Origin: Pseudomonas rhizoryzae
GTDB lineage: Bacteria > Pseudomonadota > Gammaproteobacteria > Pseudomonadales > Pseudomonadaceae
DNA length: 64,000 bases
Direction: 5' to 3'
Assembly: GCF_005250615.1 (NCBI RefSeq)
Contig: NZ_SULM01000013.1
Span: forward strand, 62,001 to 126,000
The notes under the pieces are model-generated. The model was given only the letters and a program-made list of their open reading frames with translations, ran no database searches and was not told the origin of the DNA. Numbering within the stretch: position 1 is the first letter of the stretch; every line of letters begins with the position of its first letter. Below are positions 46,150 to 54,776 of the stretch, piece by piece. A program made the position numbers and the translations under genes.

Positions 46150-48270
46150 TCAGCCATTCTGGCCAACGGTAGCGACGATGGTGACCTGCTTGTTGTCCGG
46201 AATTTCCTGGTAGGCCAGTACACTCATGTTTGGCGCCGCCATCCGTGCGAAGCGGGACATCATCCCGCGGATCGCACCGGCTACCAGCAGCACCACCGGC
46301 TTACCCATCATTTCCTGACGCTGCGCCGCCTCGACGAGGGAACGCTGCAGTTTTTCCGCCATGCCAGGCTCGAGGAACATACCGTCCTCAGCGCCTTGAC
46401 CGGCCTTCTGCATACTACTTAGCAACATCTGTTCCAACCTTGGTTCAAGGGTGATAACAGGCAGCTCAGGCTCCATTCCAACGATGTTCTGGACGATTGC
46501 GCGGGACAGGGCGACTCGCACGGCACCGGCGATCGCGGCGGGATCTTGACTCCGCGGACCGACGTTGGCGATGGCTTCGGCGATGGTCCGGATGTCGCGG
46601 ACCGGGACCTGCTCCTGCAGCAACTGCTGGAGGATCTTGAGCAGGGTCGACAGGGAGACGATGCCGGGCACCAGTTCCTCGGCCAACTTGGGCGAACTCT
46701 TGGCCAGGACCTGCAGCAATTGCTGGACTTCTTCGTGGCCGATCAGCTCATGGGCGTGCTTGAAGAGGATCTGGTTGAGGTGGGTGGCGACCACGGTGCT
46801 GGCGTCGACCACCGTGTAGCCGAGGGATTGGGCCTGGTCGCGCTGGGTGACGTCGATCCAGACGGCCTCGAGACCGAATGCCGGATCCTTGGCGGCCACC
46901 CCGTTGAGGGTGCCATAGACCTGGCCCGGGTTGATGGCCAGTTCGCGATCGGGATAGATCTCGGCCTCGGCCACGCTCACACCCATAAGAGTCAGACGAT
47001 AGGCATTGGGCAGCAGGTCCAGGTTGTCGCGGATATGCACCGAGGGCATGAGGAAACCGAGGTCCTGGGAGAGCTTCTTGCGCACACCCTTGATCCGCGC
47101 CAGCAGTTGCCCACCCTGGTTGCGGTCGACCATGGGGATCAGCCGGTAGCCGACTTCCAGACCGACCATGTCCACCGGCGTCACGTCGTCCCAGCCCAGC
47201 TCCTTGGCCTCGGCCGGACGCTGCACGGGGGCCAGGTCCTGCTGCTTCTTGGCCTCGACCTCGGCGGTCTGCTTGGCCTGGCGTTGACGCTTGTAGATCA
47301 GCCAGGCACCCGCGGCGGCACCACCGCCCAGGCCGAGGAACGGCAGGTGCGGCATGCCCGGCACCAGGCCCATGGCGATGATGATGAAGGCCGAGACCGC
47401 CAGCGCCTTGGGCGAGGCGAACATCTGACGATTGACCTGCTGGCCCATGTCTTCCGAGGAAGAGACCCGGGTCACCATGATGGCGGCGGCCACCGACAGC
47501 AAGAGCGCCGGGACCTGGGCGACCAGGCCGTCACCGATGGTCAGCAAGGCATAGATGCGCGCGGCATCGCCGAACGGCAGGCCGTGCTGGACCATGCCGA
47601 TGGCCATGCCGCCGATGAGGTTGATGAAGAGGATCAGCAGGCCGGCGATGGCGTCACCGCGAACGAACTTGCTGGCACCGTCCATGGAACCGTAGAAGTC
47701 GGCTTCCTGGCCGACTTCGGTCCGGCGCTTCTTGGCTTCGGCCTGGTCGATGATGCCGGCGTTGAGGTCGGCGTCGATGGCCATCTGCTTGCCGGGCATG
47801 GCGTCCAGGGTGAAACGAGCCGACACCTCGGAGATACGGCCGGCACCCTTGGTGACCACCACGAAGTTGATGATCATGAGGATGGCGAAGACCACCGCAC
47901 CGACCACGTAGTTACCGCCAACCACCACCTCACCGAAGGCCTGGATGACCTTGCCCGCGGCGTCGTGGCCATCCTGGCCGTGCAACAGCACCACGCGGCT
48001 CGAAGCCACGTTCAGCGCCAGGCGCAGCAGGGTCGAGACCAGCAGAATGGTCGGGAAAACGGCGAAATCCAGCGGCCGCAGGGCGTAGACGCTGACCAGC
48101 AGGACCACGATCGACAGGGCGATGTTGAAGGTGAACAGCACGTCCAGCAGGAACGGCGGCATCGGCAGCGTCATCATGGCGAGCATCGCCAGGACGGCCA
48201 ACGGCACGCCCAGGTTGCCGCGCGCCAGACCACGCATGTTGCCCAACATCAGGGATTTGTCGACTTTCAC
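46150..48270 (-). CDS. flhA: Flagellar type III export gate protein FlhA
   Basis: This 706-residue export-gate subunit has eight predicted helices in the N-terminal half. The conserved FHIPEP-family stretch includes LLVSTLLRLALNVASSRVVL and RISEVSARFTLDAMPGKQMA. The C-terminal half is a cytoplasmic platform that docks export substrates. The GTG at 48270 follows GAGG by seven bases and gives the family-typical length; in-frame residues upstream would lie over the promoter. A sigma-54 promoter and a possible FleQ site precede it. Confidence 0.95.
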   Translation of the reverse strand: MKVDKSLMLGNMRGLARGNLGVPLAVLAMLAMMTLPMPPFLLDVLFTFNIALSIVVLLVSVYALRPLDFAVFPTILLVSTLLRLALNVASSRVVLLHGQDGHDAAGKVIQAFGEVVVGGNYVVGAVVFAILMIINFVVVTKGAGRISEVSARFTLDAMPGKQMAIDADLNAGIIDQAEAKKRRTEVGQEADFYGSMDGASKFVRGDAIAGLLILFINLIGGMAIGMVQHGLPFGDAARIYALLTIGDGLVAQVPALLLSVAAAIMVTRVSSSEDMGQQVNRQMFASPKALAVSAFIIIAMGLVPGMPHLPFLGLGGGAAAGAWLIYKRQRQAKQTAEVEAKKQQDLAPVQRPAEAKELGWDDVTPVDMVGLEVGYRLIPMVDRNQGGQLLARIKGVRKKLSQDLGFLMPSVHIRDNLDLLPNAYRLTLMGVSVAEAEIYPDRELAINPGQVYGTLNGVAAKDPAFGLEAVWIDVTQRDQAQSLGYTVVDASTVVATHLNQILFKHAHELIGHEEVQQLLQVLAKSSPKLAEELVPGIVSLSTLLKILQQLLQEQVPVRDIRTIAEAIANVGPRSQDPAAIAGAVRVALSRAIVQNIVGMEPELPVITLEPRLEQMLLSSMQKAGQGAEDGMFLEPGMAEKLQRSLVEAAQRQEMMGKPVVLLVAGAIRGMMSRFARMAAPNMSVLAYQEIPDNKQVTIVATVGQNG

Positions 48271-48297
48271 ACCCGTTCCTCGCTTGCTCGCGCTGCC

Positions 48298-48313
48298 GTC
48301 ACGGAAAGTTGAC
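48298..48313 (-). promoter_or_regulatory. Candidate FleQ leader site of flhA
   Basis: On the minus strand GTCAACTTTCCGTGAC has GTCA/TGAC arms like the FleQ box. It lies 25 bases downstream of the sigma-54 promoter, inside the leader. Sixteen bases here (48300-48315) are identical to the fliE leader at 62474-62489. Confidence 0.55.
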
Positions 48314-48338
48314 GCAGCGCACTGTTCGCAAGGGCTTG

Positions 48339-48354
48339 AGCAAGCTCCGGGCCA
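48339..48354 (-). promoter_or_regulatory. Sigma-54 promoter of flhA
   Basis: On the minus strand TGGCCCGGAGCTTGCT matches the RpoN consensus TGGCACG-N4-TTGCW with one mismatch and correct GG-N10-GC spacing. It lies 69 bases before the GTG start. flhA is a known FleQ/RpoN target in Pseudomonas. Confidence 0.78.
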
Positions 48355-48359
48355 ACTGC

Positions 48360-48371
48360 TCAACATGTTGA
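48360..48371. repeat. Perfect 12-bp palindrome upstream of the flhA promoter
   Basis: TCAACATGTTGA lies six bases upstream of the flhA sigma-54 promoter and 130 bases before sodC. It could be an operator for either divergent gene. No protein is assigned. Confidence 0.4.
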
Positions 48372-48500
48372 AACAGCGAGGTTTTTCAAAGGCGGGACAG
48401 CATTGGTAACGGATCGCCGAGCACGCCGGGTGAACCGTGCGAGAAGGACGCAGGTCTGTCTAGGGACCCGCGCTAGCGCGCCTATCCGAGGAACATCACA

Positions 48501-49028
48501 ATGAAAATCTGGACCGCGACGCTGTTGGCCACCTGCCTGGTGGGCACTGCCCAGGCCGCTGAATCCCTGACCATTCCCATGAACAAGATCTCGACCGACG
48601 GTGTGGGCGAGAGCGTCGGCAGCGTTCAGGTGACCCGGTCCAAGTACGGCCTGGTCTTTACGCCCGATCTCAAGGGCCTGGAGCCCGGCATCCACGGCTT
48701 CCATGTGCATACCAAGCCCAACTGCGGTCCGGCCGAGGTGGATGGCAAGGCGACCGCTGGCGGTGCTGCAGGGGGGCATCTCGATCCGCGCAACACTGGC
48801 AAACACAGCGCGCCCTGGTCGGATGACGGCCACCTGGGTGAATTGCCGGCGCTCTACGTGACGGCCGACGGCCAGGCGACCCAACCGGTGCTGGCGCCGC
48901 GCCTCAAGCGTCTGGAAGAGCTCAAGGGCCACGCCCTGATGATCCACGCCGGCGGCGACAACTATGCTGATCAGCCCAAGCCACTCGGCGGTGGCGGCGC
49001 TCGCGTGGTGTGCGGCGTCATCAAGTAG
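48501..49028 (+). CDS. sodC: Periplasmic Cu/Zn superoxide dismutase
   Basis: This 175-residue secreted SodC has a signal peptide (1-19, ending AQAAES). Copper ligands lie in [13 protein letters not shown] and [14 protein letters not shown], and zinc ligands in [20 protein letters not shown]. The conserved GARVVCGVI ends the protein with the disulfide cysteine and guiding arginine. It detoxifies periplasmic superoxide. It is the only plus-strand gene within the motility block, sitting between flhA and flhB and overlapping the convergent flhB end by 8 bases. Confidence 0.95.
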   Translation: MKIWTATLLATCLVGTAQAAESLTIPMNKISTDGVGESVGSVQVTRSKYGLVFTPDLKGLEPGIHGFHVHTKPNCGPAEVDGKATAGGAAGGHLDPRNTGKHSAPWSDDGHLGELPALYVTADGQATQPVLAPRLKRLEELKGHALMIHAGGDNYADQPKPLGGGGARVVCGVIK

Positions 49029-50169
49029 CCGGCTTGCCCTGCTCGTCTCGCCGCAAATCCGGCGGGATGGGCAGGTCGGCCAGCTTAGGCTTGCGCCCGC
49101 GCCCAGCACGGAACTGCCTGAGCTGGTAGACGTAGGCCAGGACCTGGGCCACGGCCACATACAGCCCGGCAGGAATCTCCTGGTCCACCTCCGTGGAGTA
49201 GTACACCGCCCGGGCCAGACCGGGTGATTCCAGCAGGGAAACCTGGTGTTCCTGGGCGATCTCGCGGATCTTCAGGGCGGTGAAGTCGCTCCCCTTGGCC
49301 ACCAGGATCGGCGCTCCGCCCTTGGCCGCGTCATATTTCAGCGCCACGGCGAAGTGGGTCGGGTTGGTGATGACCACATCGGCGTTGGGGACCTCGGCCA
49401 TCATGCGCCGCTGCGCCATCTGCCGCTGCATCTGGCGGATCTTGCCCTTGACCTCGGGCTTGCCTTCGCTGTCCTTGTATTCGTCCTTGATCTCCTGCTT
49501 GGTCATCATCAGCTTCTTGCGGTTGCTGAAGATTTGGAAGGGGACGTCTATGGCAGCGATGATCAACAGACCCATGGCCAGCAACAGGGTGGCGTGTCCC
49601 ACCACCTGCATGCTGTGCAGCAGCGCTTGTTCGAGCGGCAGCTTGGCAATCTGCAACAGCGCTGTACGCTCGTTCATCAGCACCAGCACCGAAACGCCAA
49701 GGATGATGACGAATTTGCCCAGGGCCTTGAGCAGCTCCACCAGGGAATTCTTGGAAAACATCCGCGCTATGCCGGACAAGGGATTCATCCGGCTGGCCTT
49801 GGGCGCCAATACCTTGCCGGAGAACAGAAAGCCACCCAGGGCGATGTGGCCGACGATGGCACAGATGACCACCAGGGCGATCATCGGCAGCATCCCCACC
49901 ATGGCCGCCTTGCCCGAGGCCAACAGGAAGGTGCCCATGAAGCGCTCGTCCATCACCTCCTCGCGGCGCAAGGAGAAATTGGCGCGCATCACCTCCAGCA
50001 GCTTGCCGCCGAGGAAGGCGCCATACATCAGCAAGCCACCTACGCCAGAGAGCATGACGGCTACCGTACCGAGTTCGCGTGAGCGCGGGAGCTGACCTTC
50101 CTCCCGAGACTCACGCTTGCGTTTGTCGGTTGGGTCTTCTGTGCGGTCTTCGCCATCGGATTCAGCCAT
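49021..50169 (-). CDS. flhB: Flagellar type III export protein FlhB
   Basis: This 382-residue protein has four N-terminal membrane helices (about 30-210) and a cytoplasmic C-domain. The autocleavage site NPTH is visible in [16 protein letters not shown]. Cleavage there switches export from rod/hook to filament substrates. It starts with ATG 50169 preceded by GGAGG. A MITE now separates it from fliR; without it the fliR stop would nearly touch this ribosome-binding site. Confidence 0.96.
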   Translation of the reverse strand: MAESDGEDRTEDPTDKRKRESREEGQLPRSRELGTVAVMLSGVGGLLMYGAFLGGKLLEVMRANFSLRREEVMDERFMGTFLLASGKAAMVGMLPMIALVVICAIVGHIALGGFLFSGKVLAPKASRMNPLSGIARMFSKNSLVELLKALGKFVIILGVSVLVLMNERTALLQIAKLPLEQALLHSMQVVGHATLLLAMGLLIIAAIDVPFQIFSNRKKLMMTKQEIKDEYKDSEGKPEVKGKIRQMQRQMAQRRMMAEVPNADVVITNPTHFAVALKYDAAKGGAPILVAKGSDFTALKIREIAQEHQVSLLESPGLARAVYYSTEVDQEIPAGLYVAVAQVLAYVYQLRQFRAGRGRKPKLADLPIPPDLRRDEQGKPAT

Positions 50170-50184
50170 GCGGCATACCTCCTA

Positions 50185-50345
50185 GTGTGGTGTCTCAGAA
50201 GTTCGCGCAAGAATTGGCGAGTGATTTTTTGGTCCGGGCCAGGCGCCGCGCCGAGTCATAGCAGGGCTATGGCGAGGAGTGGCAACGCAGTCCGCGCCGA
50301 AAAAGCGCCGCCAAAATTGTGCAGACAACTTTTGAGACATCACAC
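50185..50345. mobile_element. 161-bp MITE with TA target duplication, between fliR and flhB
   Basis: Terminal inverted repeats read GTGTGGTGTCTCAGAAGTT on the left and GTGTGATGTCTCAAAAGTT on the right (17 of 19 identical), with further imperfect pairing to about 50 bases. The element is flanked by TA on both sides (50183-50184 and 50346-50347), the hallmark of IS630/Tc1-mariner-type insertion. It contains no coding frame of note, so it is non-autonomous. An internal short palindrome CATAG-CAGGG-CTATG is at about 50258-50272. Confidence 0.8.
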
Positions 50346-51121
50346 TAGCGGGCTCGGGCGAGTTCGCGCAGCCATTGCAGCGCCTCGCTGGCGAGACTTT
50401 CATAGTGGGACAGGATATCCGCGGTGCCGAGCCAGACGATGATCATGCCCAGCACCACGATCAGCGGCATACCGACGGAGAAGATGTTCAGCGACGGCGC
50501 GGCGCGGGTCATGATGCCGAAGGCAATATTGACCACCAGCAGCGCGGTGATCGCGGGCAAGACCAGCAGGATACCGGCGCCGAGCACCCAGCCCAGCCGA
50601 CCGGCCAGCTGCCAGAAGTCGTCGACGTTCAGGGTGTTGCCCACCGGCAGGGTGACGAAGCTTTCCGCGAGGATCTCGAACACCACCAGGTGACCGTTCA
50701 TGGCCAGGAACAGCAGGGTCACCAGCATGGTGAAGAATTGCCCCATCACCGGCGCCGAGGCGCCGTTGACCGGATCGATCATGGAGGCGAAGCTCAGGCC
50801 CGCCTGGGTGGAGATGATCTGGCCGGCCACCACGAAGACATGGAAGAACAGCTGCAGGCTGAAGCCCATCATCGCGCCGATCAGGATCTGCTCGACGATC
50901 AGCGGCATGGCCTGCAGGCTGATGGCATCCACCTGCGGCATGGGTGGCAGCGTGGGGACCAGTACCAGGCTCAGGGCCAGGGCCAGGTACATCCGTACCC
51001 GCACCGGTACCAGGGTGGTGCCGATGATCGGCATGGTCATCAACAGCGCCGCGATGCGGAACAGCGGAAACAGGAAGCTGCCAACCCAGCCGCCAATCTG
51101 GGCGTCGCTGAGTTCGAGCAT
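50345..51121 (-). CDS. fliR: Flagellar type III export protein FliR
   Basis: This 258-residue protein has six predicted helices and the motif GFSLQLFFHVFVVAGQIIST. It forms the export-gate core with FliP and FliQ. The stop codon TAG straddles the MITE boundary: TA is the insertion target and G is the first element base. It starts three bases after fliQ. Confidence 0.95.
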   Translation of the reverse strand: MLELSDAQIGGWVGSFLFPLFRIAALLMTMPIIGTTLVPVRVRMYLALALSLVLVPTLPPMPQVDAISLQAMPLIVEQILIGAMMGFSLQLFFHVFVVAGQIISTQAGLSFASMIDPVNGASAPVMGQFFTMLVTLLFLAMNGHLVVFEILAESFVTLPVGNTLNVDDFWQLAGRLGWVLGAGILLVLPAITALLVVNIAFGIMTRAAPSLNIFSVGMPLIVVLGMIIVWLGTADILSHYESLASEALQWLRELARAR

Positions 51122-51124
51122 GAC

Positions 51125-51394
51125 CTAGCCGATCAGCCGCGGAATATTGGTGACCGAGGTCTGGATGAACTCCATCAGCTGCCTGATCATCCAGGGCCCG
51201 AGCACGATCAGCGTCAATAGGGTTACGATCAGCCGCGGCAGGAAGCTCAGAGTCTGCTCGTTGATCTGGGTCGCCGCCTGGAAGATCGCCACGATCAGGC
51301 CGACGATCAGACTCGGCACCACCAGTACCGTGACCAGCAGAGCGGTGAGCCAGAGGCCCTGGCGAAACAGATCGACGGCGACTTCAGGGGTCAT
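51125..51394 (-). CDS. fliQ: Flagellar type III export protein FliQ
   Basis: This 89-residue protein has two membrane helices (about 16-38 and 55-75), with the family start MTPEVAVDLFRQGLWLTALL and the core LIVGLIVAIFQAATQINEQT. It is part of the FliPQR export gate. It lies 27 bases after fliP and 3 before fliR. Confidence 0.95.
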   Translation of the reverse strand: MTPEVAVDLFRQGLWLTALLVTVLVVPSLIVGLIVAIFQAATQINEQTLSFLPRLIVTLLTLIVLGPWMIRQLMEFIQTSVTNIPRLIG

Positions 51395-51421
51395 TTCGCT
51401 TCTCCACGCGAAGAGGCACCG

Positions 51422-52219
51422 CTAGACGGTGCCGAAACTGCTGGCCAGGGTGCCCATGATCAACGCCCAGCCATCGACCAGCACGAACAGCATCAGCTTG
51501 AACGGCAGGGAGATGATCATGGGCGACAGCATCATCATGCCCATGGCCATCAGCACGCTGGCGATCACCAGGTCGATCACCAGGAAGGGAATGAAGATCA
51601 TGAAGCCGATCTGGAAGGCGGTCTTGAGTTCGGAGGTGACGAAGGCCGGTACCAGGATCGACAGCGGTGCCTGGTCGGGACTGGCGATGTCGGTGCGCTT
51701 GGACAGGCGCATGAACAGATCCAGATCCGACTGCCGGGTCTGGCCCAGCATGAAGTCCTTCATCGGCACCTGCGCTCGACTGATGGCGTCCTGGGCACTG
51801 AGTTGCTCGTTCAGATACGGCTGGACGGCCGTGGTGTTAATGCGGTCGAACACCGGCGCCATGATGAACAGCGTCAGGAACAGCGCCATGCCCACCAGCA
51901 CCTGGTTGGACGGCGTGGTCTGCAGACCCAGCGCCTGGCGCAGGATGGCAAAGACGATGACGATGCGGGTGAAGCTGGTCATCAGCATGACGAACGCCGG
52001 GATGAAGCTCAGCGCCGTCATGATCAGCAGGATCTGCAGGCTGACCGAATATTCCTGCTGACCCTGGGGGTTGGTGCTCAGGGTGATGGCGGGGATGGAC
52101 AAGGGATTGCCCTGCCCGGCCTGCTGCGCCAGCGCCAGGGGCGCGAACAGCAGCACGGCCAACCCCAGCAGCCAGCCCAGGGTACGCCCAAGGCCGGCCG
52201 GTAGACGCGAGAGAATCAT
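51422..52219 (-). CDS. fliP: Flagellar type III export protein FliP
   Basis: This 265-residue protein has a cleavable signal (about 1-31, ending ALAQQA) and four further helices. Conserved segments are [20 protein letters not shown] and [20 protein letters not shown]. It assembles with FliO help into the FliPQR gate. It overlaps the fliO stop by four bases (ATGA). Confidence 0.96.
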   Translation of the reverse strand: MILSRLPAGLGRTLGWLLGLAVLLFAPLALAQQAGQGNPLSIPAITLSTNPQGQQEYSVSLQILLIMTALSFIPAFVMLMTSFTRIVIVFAILRQALGLQTTPSNQVLVGMALFLTLFIMAPVFDRINTTAVQPYLNEQLSAQDAISRAQVPMKDFMLGQTRQSDLDLFMRLSKRTDIASPDQAPLSILVPAFVTSELKTAFQIGFMIFIPFLVIDLVIASVLMAMGMMMLSPMIISLPFKLMLFVLVDGWALIMGTLASSFGTV

Positions 52220-52629
52220 GGTTTCGCCTTGGGATCGCGGCTAATGAGTTCCAGCAGGCGCTGGGCGAATTCCGGCGTGGCCGCTTCGGCGTCGCCCAGA
52301 CGTACCGGTTCGCGCAGGGTATGCAACGGCGTGATACGGCCACCGGCGACGCCGATCAAGAGCTGCTCCTGACCGACCTGGATCAGCACCAGCCGCTCGC
52401 GCGGGCCGAGGTGTTGGGTCGAGATCACCTTGATCGCCTGCTGGCCGCGCGGCCCTTGCTGCTGCACGCGACGCACCAGCCAGGCCAGGCCGAGAATCAG
52501 GCCGATCACCAGCAACAGGCCGAGCACTAGTTGCCCGAGCTGCGTACCCACATCCAGCCCAGGGCTGGTGGCTTCGGCGGCGTTCGCGGTCAGGGGCAGC
52601 ACACTCAGCGGCAGGAGCAGACTCTTCAT
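52216..52629 (-). CDS. fliO: Flagellar biosynthesis protein FliO
   Basis: This 137-residue protein has an N-terminal signal-like segment, one membrane helix (about 31-50, [20 protein letters not shown]) and a cytoplasmic domain ([20 protein letters not shown]). It helps FliP assemble. It starts four bases after fliN. Confidence 0.93.
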   Translation of the reverse strand: MKSLLLPLSVLPLTANAAEATSPGLDVGTQLGQLVLGLLLVIGLILGLAWLVRRVQQQGPRGQQAIKVISTQHLGPRERLVLIQVGQEQLLIGVAGGRITPLHTLREPVRLGDAEAATPEFAQRLLELISRDPKAKP

Positions 52630-52632
52630 GGG

Positions 52633-53097
52633 TCACCGCAGCTTCTTGATACGTTCCGTGGGGCTGATGACGTCGGTCAGACGGATCCCGAATTTCTCGT
52701 TCACCACCACCACCTCACCATGGGCGATCAGCGTACCATTCACCAGCACATCCAGCGGCTCGCCAGCCAAACGGTCGAGTTCGATGACCGAACCCTGGTT
52801 GAGCTGCAAGAGGTTGCGGATGGAGATGTCGGTATGACCGACCTCCATGGAAATGGTCACGGGGATGTCGAGGATCACATCCAGGTTGGGACCTTCCATA
52901 CCGCTCACTGCCAATCCTCCGCTGCTCTGGCCGAATTCCTCGACCGGCGCCTTGGGCGGCTTGGGCGCCTCGGGCGCCACCGGTGCAGTACCCTGGGCCA
53001 TCAGGGCATCGATGTCGTCCTGGCTGGCATCGCCGGCCTCGGCCAGGGCCGCGGCCCACTCGTCCGCCAGGGCTTGTTCTTCGGGGTTATCTGCCAT
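52633..53097 (-). CDS. fliN: Flagellar switch protein FliN, with FliM-like N-terminal motif
   Basis: This 154-residue protein has the C-terminal SpoA domain (LDVILDIPVTISMEVGHTDI, then GEPLDVLVNGTLIAHGEVVV). The N-terminal extension (about 1-40) contains ASQDDIDALMAQG near residues 24-36, which looks like the FliM CheY-binding peptide. FliN forms the lower C-ring and helps bind phospho-CheY. It lies between fliM and fliO. Confidence 0.95.
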   Translation of the reverse strand: MADNPEEQALADEWAAALAEAGDASQDDIDALMAQGTAPVAPEAPKPPKAPVEEFGQSSGGLAVSGMEGPNLDVILDIPVTISMEVGHTDISIRNLLQLNQGSVIELDRLAGEPLDVLVNGTLIAHGEVVVVNEKFGIRLTDVISPTERIKKLR

Positions 53098-53153
53098 CGT
53101 CTCTGTCTCGCGCTACGCCAGGCCTTGGCCCGGACGGAAAAAACGGTTGTCGC

Positions 53154-54125
53154 TCAGCGGCCGCGGCTGACCGGTTCGAGAATCTGCAGGGCCAGATTGC
53201 CCTTGCGCGCCCCCATCTTGACCTTGAAGGTGGGCATGCCATTGGCTCGCATGAGCATCTCTTCCGGCATCTCCACCGGGATCACATCGCCGGGCTGCAT
53301 GTTAAGGATATCGCGGAGTTTGAGTTGGCGTCGGACAACCGTCGCCTCCAACGGCACCCGCACGTCCAGCAGGTCCTCGCGCAAGGCCTTCACCCAACGC
53401 TCGTCCTGGTCGTCCACATCCGACTGGAAACCGGCATCGAGCATCTCGCGGATCGGCTCGATCATCGAATAGGGCATGGTCACGTGCAGCTCGCCGCCAC
53501 CGCCGTCCAGTTCGATGTTGAAGGTGCTCACCACCACCACCTCGCTGGGGCTGACGATGTTGGCCAATGCCGGGTTGACCTCGGAATTCATGTATTCGAA
53601 CTGGCAGTCGAGCATGGCGCCCCAGGCTTCCTTGAGATCGATGAAGCATTGGTCGAGCACCATGCGCACCACGCGCAGCTCGGTGGGGGTGAATTCACGA
53701 CCCTCGATCTTGGCATGACGGCCATCGCCGCCAAAGAAGTTGTCCACCAGCTTGAACACCAGCCGGGCATCGAGGATGAACAGCGCGGTCCCGCGCAGCG
53801 GCTTCATCTTGACCATGTTGAGGCTGGTGGGCACGTACAGCGAATGGATGTATTCGCCGAACTTGGTGACCTGCACGCCGCCCACGGAAACGTCCGCCGA
53901 GCGCCGCAACAGGTTGAACATGCTGACCCGGGTATAGCGGGCGAAGCGCTCGTTGATCATTTCCAGGGTCGGCATGCGACCGCGGACGATGCGATCCTGG
54001 CTGGTCAGGTCGTAACCCTTGATCGCCCCCGGCTCGACGTCGGTCTCGGTCTCGACGATGCCATCGTCGACCCCGTGCAGCAGGGCATCGATTTCATCCT
54101 GGGAAAGCAGATCTTGCACGGCCAT
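53154..54125 (-). CDS. fliM: Flagellar switch protein FliM
   Basis: This 323-residue C-ring protein begins with the CheY-binding peptide DLLSQDEIDALLHGVDDG (residues about 5-22). The middle CheC-like domain (about 45-230) carries GGDGRHAKIEGREFTPTELR, and a C-terminal SpoA domain follows. It starts 8 bases after fliL. Confidence 0.96.
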   Translation of the reverse strand: MAVQDLLSQDEIDALLHGVDDGIVETETDVEPGAIKGYDLTSQDRIVRGRMPTLEMINERFARYTRVSMFNLLRRSADVSVGGVQVTKFGEYIHSLYVPTSLNMVKMKPLRGTALFILDARLVFKLVDNFFGGDGRHAKIEGREFTPTELRVVRMVLDQCFIDLKEAWGAMLDCQFEYMNSEVNPALANIVSPSEVVVVSTFNIELDGGGGELHVTMPYSMIEPIREMLDAGFQSDVDDQDERWVKALREDLLDVRVPLEATVVRRQLKLRDILNMQPGDVIPVEMPEEMLMRANGMPTFKVKMGARKGNLALQILEPVSRGR

Positions 54126-54133
54126 GGCGTTAC

Positions 54134-54655
54134 CTATTGCAGGACGAGATTGGTGAACAGTACCTGTTCGATAGCGGTGTGGCCGGTCAGTTTCTTGGCC
54201 AGCTCCTGAACCTTGCTGGTCGCCTGCTGGCGCAGCATTTCCTTGCCGACCGGGGTGAGCAGGCTATTGAAGTCCTGTCCGGAGAAGAGCATGACCAGTT
54301 GGTTGCGTACCTGGGGCAATTGCTCCTTGAGCGCATCCATCTGCGCCTGGTCGCGTCCCATCAGGGTGACCGTGACCTGCATGTAACGCTGGCGACCATC
54401 GGCGTTGTAGTTGACCACGAAAGCCGGCACCAACGGTTGGTAGACCGCCGCCAGGTGGACCGGTGCCGCCGGCGCGGCGGGTGCGGCGTGCTCGGGTTCG
54501 GCGCCTTTCTTGCCCAGCAGGAACCAGGTCGCCCCCACCGAGGCGCCAATGACCAGCAGCAGCGCCACGACGATGATGATGATGAGTTTGAGCTTGCCTT
54601 TGCCCTTGCCTTCCGCGGGTGCGCCTTCTGCCGCAGGTGCCTGCTTCTTCGCCAT
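54134..54655 (-). CDS. fliL: Flagellar basal body-associated protein FliL
   Basis: This 173-residue protein has a Lys/Ala/Gly-rich cytoplasmic N-terminus, one membrane helix (about 23-45, LKLIIIIVVALLLVIGASVG) and a periplasmic stomatin-like domain (AFVVNYNADGRQRYMQVTVT). It surrounds and supports stators. I found no clear sigma-54 promoter in the 121 bp upstream, only a GC-rich hairpin. Confidence 0.94.
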   Translation of the reverse strand: MAKKQAPAAEGAPAEGKGKGKLKLIIIIVVALLLVIGASVGATWFLLGKKGAEPEHAAPAAPAAPVHLAAVYQPLVPAFVVNYNADGRQRYMQVTVTLMGRDQAQMDALKEQLPQVRNQLVMLFSGQDFNSLLTPVGKEMLRQQATSKVQELAKKLTGHTAIEQVLFTNLVLQ

Positions 54656-54681
54656 ATGTACTCGACCGCTGCTTGTCTGAA

Positions 54682-54703
54682 GCGCCCCCTCAACGGAGGG
54701 CGC
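54682..54703 (-). other. GC-rich hairpin in the fliK-fliL gap
   Basis: GCGCCC and GGGCGC arms around an eight- to ten-base centre can form a stable hairpin in the transcript about 27 bases before fliL. There is no T-tract. It may be a processing or attenuating structure, or simply fortuitous. Confidence 0.35.
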
Positions 54704-54776
54704 GGCTAACTTATTGATGCGAAGGGGATATAGCAGGTGCGGCCGAGGCTGTCACCTGGCAGCCGGGTCGTGACCA

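Noticed and set aside
46546-48312. 588-residue plus-strand frame opposite flhA
   Set aside because: Asp/His/Gln-rich antisense composition typical of a shadow frame; flhA is intact on the minus strand.
54656-54776. Sigma-54 promoter before fliL
   Set aside because: GG/GC pairs in the gap have the wrong spacing (8 instead of 10), and no TGGCAC box is present.
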